Assembly: GCA_009829735.1 (NCBI GenBank)
Contig: CM020620.1
Coordinates: 17,628,354-17,692,353, forward strand
DNA from: Pyropia yezoensis
Lineage: Eukaryota > Rhodophyta > Bangiophyceae > Bangiales > Bangiaceae
Reading direction: 5' to 3'
Length of the DNA stretch: 64,000 nucleotides
The position numbers and the translations under genes are program-made. This document shows, piece after piece, positions 33,544 through 44,902 of this stretch. Position 1 is the stretch's first letter. Each line of letters opens with the position of its first letter. The notes below the pieces were generated by a model. The model was not told the DNA's origin. It did no database searches and was given only the letters and a program-made list of their open reading frames with translations.

Positions 33544-35490
33544 ATGGCTAGTTCGGACCCCCCGTCGTCCGGGGAGTACACGGGTGACGCACGTACTTCA
33601 GTGCCTTTGAATACTGGTAAGACACAGGTGGGTTTACCTGGGGTCGCAGAGGGACTGGAGGTTCCTCAAGCCAGCAGGACTGGAAGTGCGGGCGGGCAAC
33701 AGGCCACCCCGACTCAGTCGGGAGTTCACTCGGGTGATACTTCTGATGTGGGTGGGCCGAAGTCTGGCCACCGTGTGGTACACTCAACGGGAACGTCCCA
33801 AGGGGTGAGGACTGTCCCCGCGGGATCCACTCGGGTTGGAGCCAACTTTGGCTTGGAGCCGTCGCCAACTAGGCTTTCGGAGGACGGCGGACCTCCGTCG
33901 GTCGGCGATGGGCTCACGCCCATGCCCCCGGTTGAGACCCCTGAGGAACGTGGTTACCCCTCAGGTGGACTCCCGGAGGCGGACCGAGACTCAACAAGAG
34001 TCGTCAATCCACTCCTCGCGGAAACTGTCCGTCGGGAGGCGACCAATGTGTTGCGGCAGACTTTGCCGGACCTGGTGGTCACGATGACGAATACTATTCT
34101 GAATCAGATTGTGGCGAGTTTGCCACAGGGCCTTAATGTCCAGACCGGATTGGGGCTTTCGAGCCCGCAGTCACAGGGGGAATCCCCCCTCAGACCTATC
34201 TCGGGTCGCCCCATACAGGGGGCGACACCTGTAACTCCCAACGAGGGAGCCACACCATACTCGGTGGGGCGTACGCCCTTCATGGGGGAGTTTCCCCCGG
34301 AAAGGCCGGCGGCTACACCCAGCGCGCCGCGCCAGACTATGGGCACTGAGGGTGAACTTACCCCAGTGCCACAGCGGCTATTCCCTCAACGTGAGGTGCC
34401 GCCCAAGATCCAGGTAGCCAACCCGGTCTACCAGAGGATCTTTGATTGTGAGACCTACGCCCTCCACAACAAGTCGGTGGCGTATGGTCCTGACCAGGCC
34501 CGAGCCATGGGCCGTGCCAAGAAGAATGCACTTCACTCTTTTGGGCACAAAGCGGAGTGCGATGGAACTCCCCCCCTCCGTGTCTTTGAGTTCCTACGTC
34601 GTTTCACAAAAGCCTGTGACGACAATGCCATAAGTGAAGGCATGGCTTTTTACATGCTACAGGAGTTTACGAAGGGCGACCTACGGACAGAACGTATGTC
34701 CGTCATGCCCAGCTCCTCAAGTGGAGGCGCTGGGGAGGTGACGTCCTATTTGGAGCTCGTCAACTGGTTGTTGAGGGCCATGGTTGATGAAGCGGCGTTG
34801 GCTTCTCAAGTCGAGGAGTTTACGCAAGCCCATCAGGAAGAGGCGGAGGACCAGTTGTCCTTTGCGGAGCGAGTCCGTAAGCTCAACAATCTTTGTGGGT
34901 TTCTTCATCCACAAGCTGTGGTGAAGAGTCGGTTTGTAGAGGGACTCCATTGGTCAGTCCGGATGGAGACCCGGGAGCATAACACTGCTCGGGCGACCCT
35001 GGCCGAGTTGGCTAGGTTCGCTTACCGCAGAGGTGAGGCCTACCGCAAGTTGCGGGAGGAACAACGCCAGGAGCGTCAGGCCGAGTTGGCCAAGGAACGT
35101 GCGGAGGCGCGCCAGGCCAGAGAGTTGAGAGAGGCACGCCGAATCCGCAAGGAGAGGGTGGTAGCTGCCGTGGGAACTTCCCAGGGTATCTCTTCGTCTT
35201 CCCCAGTCGGAAAGATCCCTCCCGGAACAGACAATCGGTGCTGGAACTGCAACTCCGATGGACACTGGGCATATGATTGCCCCAAGTTGAGTAGACGCAT
35301 CCAACAACTTGTTAGGAATGCGAGTAAGAAGTCGGCTACGAACGAAGTACGTTCACGCCGCGAGGGTGGGTCTCGACCGGTCGTCGCGGTCGCCACACCC
35401 TCGGCGGAGGAGGCGGACACGTCGTCCTCGGACTCGTCGTCTTCCTCCCCGCGCTCAGATTCGGACGCCAAGTCGGCTGGAAACGAATGA
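33544..35490 (+). CDS. gag: B gag polyprotein
   Basis: Intact 648-residue frame from ATG 33544 (the frame opens slightly earlier at a GTG). Residues 1-280 are Ser/Pro/Gly-rich. Residues ~300-530 form the retrotransposon capsid region, with the helix motif SFAERVRKLNNLCGFL followed by VVKSRFVEGLHWSVRM. A Lys/Arg/Glu-rich helix follows. A CCHC zinc knuckle (CWNCNSDGHWAYDC) sits near residue 570 and an Asp/Ser-rich tail closes the protein. It packages the element RNA in cytoplasmic particles. Its TGA stop overlaps the pol ATG as ATGA (35487-35490). Confidence 0.9.
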   Translation: MASSDPPSSGEYTGDARTSVPLNTGKTQVGLPGVAEGLEVPQASRTGSAGGQQATPTQSGVHSGDTSDVGGPKSGHRVVHSTGTSQGVRTVPAGSTRVGANFGLEPSPTRLSEDGGPPSVGDGLTPMPPVETPEERGYPSGGLPEADRDSTRVVNPLLAETVRREATNVLRQTLPDLVVTMTNTILNQIVASLPQGLNVQTGLGLSSPQSQGESPLRPISGRPIQGATPVTPNEGATPYSVGRTPFMGEFPPERPAATPSAPRQTMGTEGELTPVPQRLFPQREVPPKIQVANPVYQRIFDCETYALHNKSVAYGPDQARAMGRAKKNALHSFGHKAECDGTPPLRVFEFLRRFTKACDDNAISEGMAFYMLQEFTKGDLRTERMSVMPSSSSGGAGEVTSYLELVNWLLRAMVDEAALASQVEEFTQAHQEEAEDQLSFAERVRKLNNLCGFLHPQAVVKSRFVEGLHWSVRMETREHNTARATLAELARFAYRRGEAYRKLREEQRQERQAELAKERAEARQARELREARRIRKERVVAAVGTSQGISSSSPVGKIPPGTDNRCWNCNSDGHWAYDCPKLSRRIQQLVRNASKKSATNEVRSRREGGSRPVVAVATPSAEEADTSSSDSSSSSPRSDSDAKSAGNE

Positions 35491-38400
35491 CCGTTGGAGC
35501 TGGCCGTCCGAAGCTGAAAACGGCAGTCTCGGCCAAGTGGGCCAAGAGGACGAACCAACCGTGCCGGATACTGCGGCGACCTAAGGGAGTCCGCCCACCT
35601 CGGGTAGGACTCCCCAAGAACGTAAACCCACGTCGGGTCATCGCGGTGCTGACGGGTGAGAACTTCCAGGTGGCTGGACGGGTGCAACTTGCCGCCGGCC
35701 GTGCCTGCTGTGCCCGTATCGTACTTGATACCGGGTCGGGAGCCTCCTTGATACGCAAGTCGCTATTACCAAAGGAGGTGGAGCTCCAACGCTGGCGGTC
35801 TAAAGCTGACCATCTGATCGATATCAATGGTGGGGCACTTCCCATCGTTGGTGCCGTGACCCTACCAACTAGGTTGGGGACCCATGAGGTCGACGTGACC
35901 TATGGTGTAGTTGAGAATATATCGGTACCCCTGCTTCTGGGTACCCCTTATGTCGTAACACAAGTGCCTTTGATTTGTGGCCCTGAGTACTGGGTCAAGT
36001 TGATGAATGGGGAAACTATCCCCATCCTTGGTAAGGGAAAGTCTGTGGCTCCTGTGACAGTCTCACAGTCGAAGCCTGTTTGCTCTGTGAGGGAAGGGTT
36101 TACTGCCACCCTGCGTCTAGCCCGCAATGTCACGTTGCCCCCCAACTCGGTGGCGTTGATGTTGTAACTGATTATACGGGGAACGGGTTGGTGCACCCTT
36201 ACCCCCGTCTTGCTCGAAAGCACCAAGTGCATGTTGCCCTTGGCACGATGGACTCCAAAGCCGGAGTCCCGTGGAGGATCCAGGTGATGAACCTGAGCTC
36301 TTCGCCCCAGTACTTCAAGTCGGGAGCCAAGTTCGGCTATATCGACCAACACGAGGGACCGGTAGTAGCGGTCACCCTCAACGCGGGCGCAAGTAGCGAC
36401 CCGAAGTCCGGAAGGGAGAAGCATCAAGCCAAGTCGGCCGCCTCTCCTCGGCCCCATGTGAACATGGAGGGTGTTCCACCCAGGTTGAGGGTTCAAGTTG
36501 AACGCCTCTTGGACCAATATCGCAAGTTGTGGGATGGTCAATTGGGACTCATGAGAGCCACCCAACACCGGATCGAGTTGAAGCCCGGTGCACCCCCTAT
36601 ACGCCAACAACCGTATAGGGGAGGACCCCGTTCAAGGGCCCTCGTTTAAGAGCAAGTCGCTCGCATGGAGGCCCTCGATGTGATCGAGGCCAGCAACGCC
36701 GAGTGGGCGAGTCCGGTGGTTATCGTCCCCAAAGTTGATGGGACCCCCCGGTTCTGTATCGACTACCGTAAGCTCAACGAGAGCACGGTGAAGGACAGTT
36801 ATCCCCTACCTAGGATGGACGACTGTCTGGACTCCCTGGGGGAGGCGAACGTGTTCTCTACCCTGGACTGTAACGCGGGGTACTGGCAAACTCCCATTGC
36901 CCCGGAGGACAGGCATAAAACTACCTTTACCTGTCACTGTGGTACCTACCAGTGCAAGCGTCTACCGTTTGGTCTGTGTAACGCGCCGGCAACTTTCCAG
37001 CGCGCTATGGACATGATTCTGGCCGGAGTACGGCGGCAGATCTGTCTTGTGTACCTAGACGATATTATTGTGTTCTCCCGAACTCCGGAGGAACACATTG
37101 GCCATCTTGGCCAGGTGCTCAAGCTACTTGCTGACGCCGGTGTGTCACTGAAGGCGAGTAAGTGCCACCTCTTTACTCAAGAGGTGGAATACTTGGGACA
37201 TGTTGTCCGTCCGGGGCGTCTCAGTGTCAACGAGAAAAACTTGAGGGCCATCCGTAAGGCTCAGTACCCCCGGACCCAGACCCAGATGAGGAGCTTCCTC
37301 GGGATGTGTAACGTGTACCGACGTCTCACCAAGGGCTTCGCCAAGGTGGCGAAGCCGTTGAATGAGTTAGTGAGCTCAACGCTACCGAAGAACCTGCCTC
37401 CCCCAAGTCGGGTGGAGCAGGACTCCTTCGAGACTGTTCGGGACCTTCTGCTGAAGCCCCCTATCCTGGCTATTCCCAGGTTGGGAGGCCACTACATCCT
37501 GGATGTGGACGCTAGCTACGACCAACTTGGTTGTGTGTTGCTTCAGCAGCAGCCGGACAAGGAGTAGTTGCCGGTGGGATACTTCAGCAAGGGGCTGAAC
37601 TCGCCGAGAAGAACTACGGAGTCACCGAGTTGGAAGGACTCGCAGTGGTGTGGGCGGTGACGTCACTTCGTCACTACCTAGAGGGTGAGAAGTTCCTCAT
37701 CCGCTGTGACCACCGCGCGTTGCAGTTCATCTTCAAGACGGACTGTAGGAACACTCGCCTCAACCGGTGGATGGTGCGACTGGCCCCGTTCAACTTTGAT
37801 ATTGAGTACCGACCTGGCAGGCGACATGCCCTTGCCGACGGCCTCTCTCGGGTACCTACCGAGGGGCTGGACGCCAACCCAGTCGATGAGGACATCCCCA
37901 TCGTGGGGGTAGTCACGCGCTCGGGTCAGGCGTTGAACCCCGAGGCGCCAGGGAACAAGAAGTACTTGCCCCTGTCCCTGGACGAGGTGGTGAAGGCCCA
38001 GGCCGAGGATCCCTTCTGCAAGTCGCAGAGGGATATTCTGGATACCGTGGCGGAGACGCGGTTCCTTCTGGGAGACGATGGCCTCCTCATGAAGAGGGGG
38101 GTATTCCAGAGGACCGAACAACTTGTCGTCCCCGCATCCCTCAAGGACAGTATCCTTGAGAGGGAGCACAACGCTCCCACAGGTGGACACCTGGGGTCTA
38201 GTAAACTGTACCAGACCCTGAGGACCAGGTACTACTGGCCGTCCATGGTGGTGGACATCTACAGTTGGGTGGCTGCCTGCACAAGTTGTGCACAGAATCG
38301 TCTGATGAAACGGCGGCCTACTACGGCTATGCTATTGTTCCCGGCCAAGGAGCCCTTCGCCGCGTTGGCGATGGATATCCTTGGGCCACTGCCAGTGACC

Positions 38401-39465
38401 GATGAGGGCAACCAGTACCTCCTGGTCATCTGTGACCGCTTCACGAAGCTTACGCGAGCGATCCGACTGGCAGAGATCACGGCCATGTCGGTCGTGTCAG
38501 CCTTCCTAGATCACTGGGTTGCCGCGTATGGCATTCCGGATAGTACACTATCGGACAATGGACCACAATTTGCATCTGTACTGTTTCAGGGAGTGCTGGA
38601 TATGTGGAAAGTTAAGGCAAGCTATGCTACCCCCTACCACCCGCAAACCAACGGGCAGGTGGAGCGCTTCAACAAAACTATTGTTAGGCAGCTGCACCAC
38701 TATGTGAGTGAGCATGTGAAAACGTGGGACCACTACATTTCTATTCTTACCACTGCCTACAATTCGCAGGTTCACTCATCTACCGGGGAAGTACCCCTCG
38801 CTTTTGTGACCCCCCGTGGCGTGCGGTCTATTGCCGTGCGGCGGCCGCTCCCAACTAGGGAGGATGGCGGCAGTACGCCTACTCCTACTGAGAGTAAGGC
38901 GGAGTCCGCTGCTAGGCTTCAAAACCTCATCCCTAAAGTCAGGGCTGAGATGGACAAAGCACAAAAGCGCTACAAGCGTACCTTTGACAAAAAGGTGCGC
39001 AATGCTAAGCATGTCCCCGAGCAGAGTGACTGGGTGCTGGTACACTCACACACCCCAACTGGGGGTAAGTTGGTATTCCAGACGAAGGGGCCGTACCAGG
39101 TCCTTCGTACTGATGGGCGGCGCTTCACCATCGGAAGTGACCAAGGGGTCCGCACAGTGAACGGACAGGACGTGGTCAAAGTTGCACCACCGCCTGCAGG
39201 CGACCCAGCTTGGGCGCGTGCTTTGGAAGCGTGGCGCCTCCCCTCACTGCCGGCGGCCAAACAGGGCCCGCAGGAATACGTGTTCGATAAGTTCATCGAC
39301 CACGGATGGGATGAGGACACTGACCGCCTCATGTTGAGGGTGCGTTGGTTTGGCTACAAAGCCAAGGATGATACGTGGAAGTATGTGGAGGACCTTCCTG
39401 CTGAGAAGGTCCGGGCGTACTGTGCCCGGAATGAGATAGACCCTAACAGCCCTCCCTCAACATGA
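35487..39465 (+). pseudogene. pol: B pol: protease to chromodomain, broken
   Basis: Protease motif DTGSGASLI (near 35729) is intact. The frame shifts near 36155, then hits TAA at 36647-36649 and TAG at 37565-37567, and shifts again near 37600. Between breaks, RT (TLDCNAGYWQT, YLDD), RNase H (DVDASYDQLGC, TELEGLAVVWA, CDHRALQFIF), integrase (HNAPTGGH...C-x2-C; D in AMDILGPLP, D in LSDNGPQF, E in NGQVERFN) and a C-terminal chromodomain (LRVRWFGYKAKDDTW) are all recognisable. Pol starts at the ATGA overlap with gag, in the -1 frame. With two frameshifts and two stops this copy cannot make a full pol product. Confidence 0.9.
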
Positions 39466-39576
39466 GAGAAGGCCGCGCAACGGTGCCAAGAGAGTGCTTC
39501 AAGTCGAAGTGGTACGCAGAGTGGGTTTTAACTACAGCCCTAACCCTCACACTCTCACAACAAAGGCAGCGGCCAA

Positions 39577-41520
39577 CTAGGCACGCATGCTAGACTCCCC
39601 AACACCACGGCCCTTGCCCTCACGTGGAGGCGAGCGGCGAGACCCACGCCGATAACGGTCTCCATTCGTTGGAGGGGCCGGCGGCTCCAAGTCGGACCCG
39701 TCGCGCCCCTCACGGTCGCGCAAGTGGCGACGTCCGCGGCTGCTCTTCTGCTTAGTCTTGCGCGCAAGTTGGCGACGCAGACGCCGGACCGACTCCGACT
39801 CTGACGGAGTGGAGGACTCCGAGTCGGAGTAAGACAACTCGTCTTCCGACACGGAGAGAGAGCGCCGCGAGTGTCGGCGACGACGGCGAGGAGGCGAGTA
39901 TGCCCGGCTCGCGCGACGTTTGCCACGCCCAAGTGGGGCTGGCTGGGGCATAATAGCCCCAATGCGAGCCAACCCGGCCGTCATAAACTCCGCCACCGAC
40001 TCGCAACTCGCGGTCGCCACTGCAGTACGAACGCGCTCCTCAAGTTGAGGAGTCTCGTAACTTTGAAGGGTTGCGGTCGACGCGGCCAACCAGGAAATGG
40101 TGCGCACCAACGTGGTGATCATCATCTCTGAGGTAAGAGGCGTGGGCGGTAACACCAACTTGGGGTATACCGTCAGGAGGGTGGCCCCCAAGTGGGGGGA
40201 CACCGGGGTGGACGACTCAACGGCCACGCTAATCGGGATGTTCCCGTGCGGCTGGTAGGGGACAGGAGGAAGCGGAGGGGCACGCCGAGGTGGCGGGACC
40301 CGGGTGTAACTGCGACCCCGACTTGGGGCCCCCGCAGTGGGTTGAGTCATATGGTCATCATATGAGGGCACGGCCATAACTACGGGCTTGTCCGGGGGTG
40401 GCCCAGTGTGGCGATCCACCCCCGGTGCATACGGGTAGTCCCCGATGCCCAACCCCTCTCGTAGGACCACACGGCCGTCGTGAATTTCACGAGCGACCCA
40501 TACGAACTGGCGAAGTGCGCCGTCGTCCTTGGGCCCTCGAGTGGGGCGGCGCAACTTGTGCTCAATGCTCTCCCACTCGATAAACTTGTGGAGGCGGAGG
40601 ATCTCCTCAAGTAGAGTGAGTTGTCCTGATGAGCACCCCTCAGCAACTAGCTGAGTGGTGAGCTGTTCCAAACCCTGGATAAGCCGGAGGGGGAGATGCC
40701 AGAGCATGCCCCGCCGCTGAACACAAGACACCCAGGTCGACATGACCTCGAGGAGCCACTGGGTGGCCAACATGGCCCACACCAGGTGATCAGGGCCAGC
40801 CGTCATCATGACGGAGCCGAAGTGGTCAAGCAACCGTGGCAGCAACGCCGGGAACCCGTAGGGGACCTCGACTTGAGGCCACCACTCGGGCTTCTTCGGG
40901 TAGTACTGCTCCTTACTGGCAGCAGGCTGCTGAGGAAACTCAAGTTGAGCCGAGGTCACCAAATACGGACCTCGCCGGAAGTCCTTGTCCATCTGCACAT
41001 CAAAGTGATGAGTGTGCGGATCGGCCTCGTGAAGGCACGGGGGGCGAGTTGCCACCGCGTCCCAAGTAAAGGTCGGCAAGTCGCCGGGACCCGGGATAGT
41101 TCCCCCGCGGTCCACCATGGCCTTGGCCCGCTGTATGTCTTCGACCTCCTCGTCGTCCAGGAAGGCAAACTGGTCCGTCCTGAAGCCGGCAGGGAACCCG
41201 ACCCTACGGGGATACTTCTCCCGTAGGCGGTCCCATACCCGACCCATCGCTGCGCCAAGTCGGCCACAGCGAAGAACAGTCAACCCCTCCTCAAAGAGAG
41301 GCCAAGCGGGGTAAAACCACCGCCCCAAGGCCTCACGCGGGACAACTTGTCCCGCCTCCGGGGGAGATCCCGCCGTCAACCCAAAGCCGGGTGACGCGGG
41401 AGTCCCATCCCCCCGAGCGATCGCGGAGCCCCCGCCGGAAGTCCCGGCGGGTGCTGCACCGTAGGAGGTGTCCTCCATGCGCTCGTCAAGAGAGTCCGTC
41501 TCCACTCCCGGGGTCGCCAT
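39577..41520 (-). CDS. B antisense ORF, intact 647 residues, unknown function
   Basis: Minus-strand frame opposite to gag-pol, ATG 41520 (GGCGACCCCGG follows) to TAG 39579-39577, with no break although pol in the same element is destroyed. N-terminus acidic and Gly/Ser-rich; residues ~80-350 globular (RRVGFPAGFRTDQFAFLDDE, EWWPQVEVPYGFPALL, RLLDHFGSVMMTAGPDHLV, WVSCVQRRGMLWHLP); a Pro/Arg linker; then a C-terminal Arg/Ser-rich tail (RRRRRHSRRSLSVSEDELSY) like RS-domain or nucleic-acid-binding proteins. The FGSV...P-x-H...S-x-x-V-x-R-x-G-x-L-x-H-L-P pattern is shared with the A-family antisense protein. No signal peptide, membrane helix or known domain. It ends ~110 bp from the pol stop (39465), tail to tail. 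Confidence 0.75.
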   Translation of the reverse strand: MATPGVETDSLDERMEDTSYGAAPAGTSGGGSAIARGDGTPASPGFGLTAGSPPEAGQVVPREALGRWFYPAWPLFEEGLTVLRCGRLGAAMGRVWDRLREKYPRRVGFPAGFRTDQFAFLDDEEVEDIQRAKAMVDRGGTIPGPGDLPTFTWDAVATRPPCLHEADPHTHHFDVQMDKDFRRGPYLVTSAQLEFPQQPAASKEQYYPKKPEWWPQVEVPYGFPALLPRLLDHFGSVMMTAGPDHLVWAMLATQWLLEVMSTWVSCVQRRGMLWHLPLRLIQGLEQLTTQLVAEGCSSGQLTLLEEILRLHKFIEWESIEHKLRRPTRGPKDDGALRQFVWVAREIHDGRVVLREGLGIGDYPYAPGVDRHTGPPPDKPVVMAVPSYDDHMTQPTAGAPSRGRSYTRVPPPRRAPPLPPVPYQPHGNIPISVAVESSTPVSPHLGATLLTVYPKLVLPPTPLTSEMMITTLVRTISWLAASTATLQSYETPQLEERVRTAVATASCESVAEFMTAGLARIGAIMPQPAPLGRGKRRASRAYSPPRRRRRHSRRSLSVSEDELSYSDSESSTPSESESVRRLRRQLARKTKQKSSRGRRHLRDREGRDGSDLEPPAPPTNGDRYRRGSRRSPPREGKGRGVGESSMRA

Positions 41521-41848
41521 GGCTCTCCCCAAGTTGGGGAGAGACGCCCTGGCTACAGCGGCACGAGACCCGCCTCGAATTGAGGGGGACTCGGATCGTG
41601 GGTAGACGGGTGGCCTCCCCAGCGTGGGGAGGCCCCGTGGAAGGTGAAGGGGAGGTGGTGGTGTTGGTGAAGTGTGAACCGAGGAGAGCAAGCTGCCGAG
41701 TGGGCAAGCTTAAGGAGAGGGGCGGTCAACGTGACCGCCTCCACATCCGCGTTACGTACTCAAGGGGGGGGGACAGCACGTCGCGCCCCCAACGACGAGA
41801 CGTGCGTTTACGCACCCCCTCACAGGGCCGACCGGGTCGGTCGGAACT

Positions 41849-41861
41849 GAGGAGAGGGGAG
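41849..41861 (+). other. Polypurine tract of B
   Basis: GAGGAGAGGGGAG immediately upstream of the 3' LTR, the expected plus-strand primer. Confidence 0.75.
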
Positions 41862-42330
41862 TGTGGCAGTATTGACCCCCAGGTAGGGGGGCAACACGTG
41901 CCATGCAAGGGGCGGCCGGCCACTTGCCTGATCCGTTCCTTCCCCTGCATTGGGGTCCATATTCCCTAAGTTTGGGATAGTTAGCTTAGTAGTAATTCCA
42001 ACTTGGATTTGAGGGTTTTCTGCATTTATCGTCTTGAATTTTCGTGTGGCCAGGTGGGCAGGTGCTGGGGAGGGAGATTCTGAGTGGCGAGATTCTGAGT
42101 GGACCCTGGGGGGATAAGGGGAGGGACAGCGGGGCTTGGCCCTGCGTCCCCGTCCCGACGAAGAAACTGTTGGACCACACACCATCCTCTTGTTTGTCCG
42201 TGGTGGGTTTGCCCCACAACAGGGACAGAGTGTGTGCGACTTGCACTTCTTCCGGTTCCCCCGACACGGGAGGCAGCCCTTGTACACCGCCCCAACTTCG
42301 GTGTCGTGTGCGCAAGTGGTTTTTGCCACA
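41862..42330 (+). repeat. 3' LTR of B
   Basis: 469 bp, ending TTTTTGCCACA, followed by the GTCGG duplication. Differences from the 5' LTR are concentrated in the last 60 bp (seven of about sixteen). Confidence 0.95.
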
Positions 42331-42335
42331 GTCGG

Positions 42336-44309
42336 GGCCGGAAGGTGTACCCGGGGGTTGATGCGGCGTCGGCTCAACCGCGCTCTCCGTGGGGCTTTCC
42401 CCGCGGCAGTCCGGGGTGGCTTGCTCGGGTTACCCCAGCGACCCCGTGTCGTCCTTCCTCTTACTCCTTTCCCGTGCTCGGCCGGGTACCGTCCTCCGGG
42501 GCATCCGAGGGAGGGGGTGCCTCCTCGACTGCCAGTACTCCTCCTGGAGCTTGCTGCCTACCCGGTGCCGGGCTCCGGGCGGGATACCCACCCATGGAGG
42601 CCTTGCGTTCCGCCGCAGCCCGTCGAGACTCCTCCGGGATGAGTGGGCATGCGGACACCCAGTTTTGGGGGTCCCCGCACAACAATACATCCGGACGTGC
42701 CGGCCGTCCCGGGCGTCCGCGTCGGGTTGGCTCCATAGGTCCGGTTGCCTGCCTCGGGCGCCCGAGTGCCCGCCCCTTGGTAGGTGATGGGTCCCGGTGC
42801 CAGCCGGAACATGGACTCCCCCAACCGGTTGGCTCTTCCAGCGATGTGCGGAGGTGCCTCCGTACGTACTGCCCATGTCGGCAGGGGCTGGTGGGGGTTA
42901 CCCGTAACCGGGGCATACCCCGTAGTCCGCACATACGGGACGCGCCGACCCGCTCCCTCGTTGACCTGGAACTGGGTCCCAGCCGGGGCGATGTCCGCTA
43001 CCGTACCATGCTCATCAATCACCGGCGTCGCCGGTAGCAACAGGTGGCCCTGTTGGTCGACTAGAGGTTCATCCTCACCGGTAGGGGGATGTTCGGTCGC
43101 CACCAGTACTGGTGCGGCCTTACGTTCCACCTTCTCTTGCCTCGGTACCGGGGTAAGACTGGGCTTGCCTCCCTCACCCTTGGGCTTCGGGGCCAAGGCA
43201 CATTCCGGGTGTAGAACCCGGTAGGCGTCCCCTAGGGACTTGCACAGATGCATCAGTCGACTGAAGTTCGTCCGCGCCGTATTGGCTCCCCGTGCGGATA
43301 TCCGTACGTAGTTGGGTACTCCTGCGAACAGGATGGCCCGTAGTTCCCCTTCACCGAGGAGCTTCCCCAGCTCGTAGTCGAGCTCTTGGATCCGGCGTCC
43401 AAACATCTCCTAATCCTCCCAGCTCTGGGCGGTGGCAGTGCGAAGGGCCCGATAGTGGTCTTCGCACTTGTCCTCACTGAGGTAGCTGCTAAGCAACTCC
43501 TTCAATATACTACGTTAATCCATGGGGGTGGCTGCAACCCTCATTCCCGGCATCGGGGATGCCTGGCGGAGGATTCCTCGAACCCGCTCGTCAACAAAGA
43601 ACGGGAGGATCTCCAGCGCCAGCCCCTCGTTGACGAGTGCCTTGTCTGCGGCTGCCTTGAAGCTAGTCAAGAAGCCGATGACGGCCAACGGGCGTCCGTT
43701 GGGGCCCCCGAACATAGGGACTCCCTTCATAAGGGTCTGCATAGAGCGAATCGCTCGGTGCGAGGTCGTACGCATCGATTGCGATACGGCAGTGGATCGG
43801 TCCTCCAAACGATAACGTTCGGGAGGCAGTACCGACCTGAAGACTTCGTTGACAATCTCCGTGTCCGCGTCCTGGATATCCAGTCGCTTCGCCAGTTGAT
43901 GAGTGAACTCATTGGACTCCAACCGCTTCAGTAAGCTCACAGTAACCTGCGCTGCCATCGCTTGCATCAGTGACGCTGGAACTTCCGGCGTCGGTGCCTC
44001 GGGTACCCGAGTTGCCTGGCTTCCGTCGTCGAGGGGGTAATGGGAGACGGTACCGTCTCCCCCCATCGCCGACTCTGTTCCGGCGTAAGTGTCCGCCGGA
44101 TCATGTCCGCGGAGCCCGCTCTGGGTGCTCCGAGCTTAGCGCTCCGTATGGCTACGTTCCAGCTCACCCGGCGAGTCGGATCCATAACCCGCCGTGTCCG
44201 GGGGTTGTCCAGGAGTAGCAACACCGGGGTTGACCCTGGTGGCCTCCGAAAGTAGTCCGGCCGGTTCGAACCGTACCGGTGTGGGGGGGACCCGACGGGG
44301 TACCGTCGT
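42336..44309 (-). pseudogene. gag: A' gag2 and 3' part of gag1, between insertions B and A
   Basis: Minus strand. gag1 continues from the A insertion point (44309) to TAG 43412-43410, with an additional TAA at 43517-43515 where A has a Tyr codon. gag2 starts at ATG 43406, three bases after that TAG, and carries the second capsid half (RRIQELDYELGKLLGEGEL) and the SGC... zinc-knuckle region, where an extra T near 42690 shifts the frame. The TAA ending gag2 lies near 42480. The pol start in A' reads ACG where A has ATG. The first part of gag1 is at 55068-55388, beyond element A. Confidence 0.85.
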
Positions 44310-44314
44310 ATGGC

Positions 44315-44677
44315 TGTAGCAATATGGTTGGCCGTATTGTGACCCTAATATTAGGGGGGCTACTTCTAACCCTTCACTTTGAATTTGGGAGTCCGTACTG
44401 GTCACGGTATCTATAAGTTACGTATGACCAGAGGGACTTGCATCTTGGGGTGGAGGGTAGTTAGTAGTGTCTCCGAGGGTTTATAACGAGGGGGCCGGTG
44501 GCGAATCCACCGCCGGCCAAGGTAGAACAACAAACCCCTCCCATTTGGGCTCCCATCTTGGTCCCGTGGCTTGCGCTCCAAGGACAGCAACCTTGGCCTC
44601 CCGGTGACGGTGGTGCCGATCCCCCATGGTGAGCGTTCCCTGAGAGTGGACGTGCGACGGATTCCTATTGTGCTACA
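44315..44677 (+). repeat. 5' LTR of A
   Basis: 363 bp, TGTAGCAATATGG to ATTGTGCTACA. A TATA-like GGTTTATAACGAGG at about 44479-44492 is a plausible core promoter for the sense transcript. Confidence 0.95.
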
Positions 44678-44678
44678 T

Positions 44679-44697
44679 TGGTGGAGCAGCAGGGGAC
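44679..44697 (+). other. Primer-binding site of A
   Basis: TGGTGGAGCAGCAGGGGAC starts one base after the LTR. Identical to the sites of B and A' (A': minus strand, 55594-55612). Confidence 0.85.
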
Positions 44698-44902
44698 GGG
44701 TTTCCGTCACCCTTGTGGTGACGCCGTCTTCGGCCCTCGCACACGGATAGGGATCCGGTCCATTTCTTGTACTCGTGGTGTTGCGACCTGATCGATTGTG
44801 TTGAGCTTTTACCTGTGACTGTTATCTACTGTTACTCTCCCCAATCTACCCCTTCGCTCTCGTATTCGTGGTGATTGTTACGTCGGTTGACTGATTGTGA
44901 CT

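Larger units (their letters stand above)
32956..42330 (+). mobile_element. Element B: full-length Ty3/gypsy chromovirus, plus orientation
   Basis: 9375 bp with 469-bp LTRs (32956-33424, 41862-42330; about 16 differences) and a perfect duplication GTCGG (32951-32955, 42331-42335). It is inserted in A' at the 5' end of pol; joining 32950 to 42336 restores the A-like sequence. Content: LTR, primer site, gag (intact), pol (two frameshifts, two stops), antisense ORF (intact), purine tract, LTR. A different family from A by LTR and coding sequence, but with the same primer site and the same overall plan. Confidence 0.95.

Noticed and set aside
41521..41691. Extended start of the B antisense ORF at 41691
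   Set aside because: Starts with TTG. ATG 41520 is the first in-frame Met codon.
42099..43037. Plus-strand 312-codon ORF from LTR B into A' gag2
   Set aside because: Crosses an insertion junction and is the reverse complement of gag2, so it cannot be an evolved gene.
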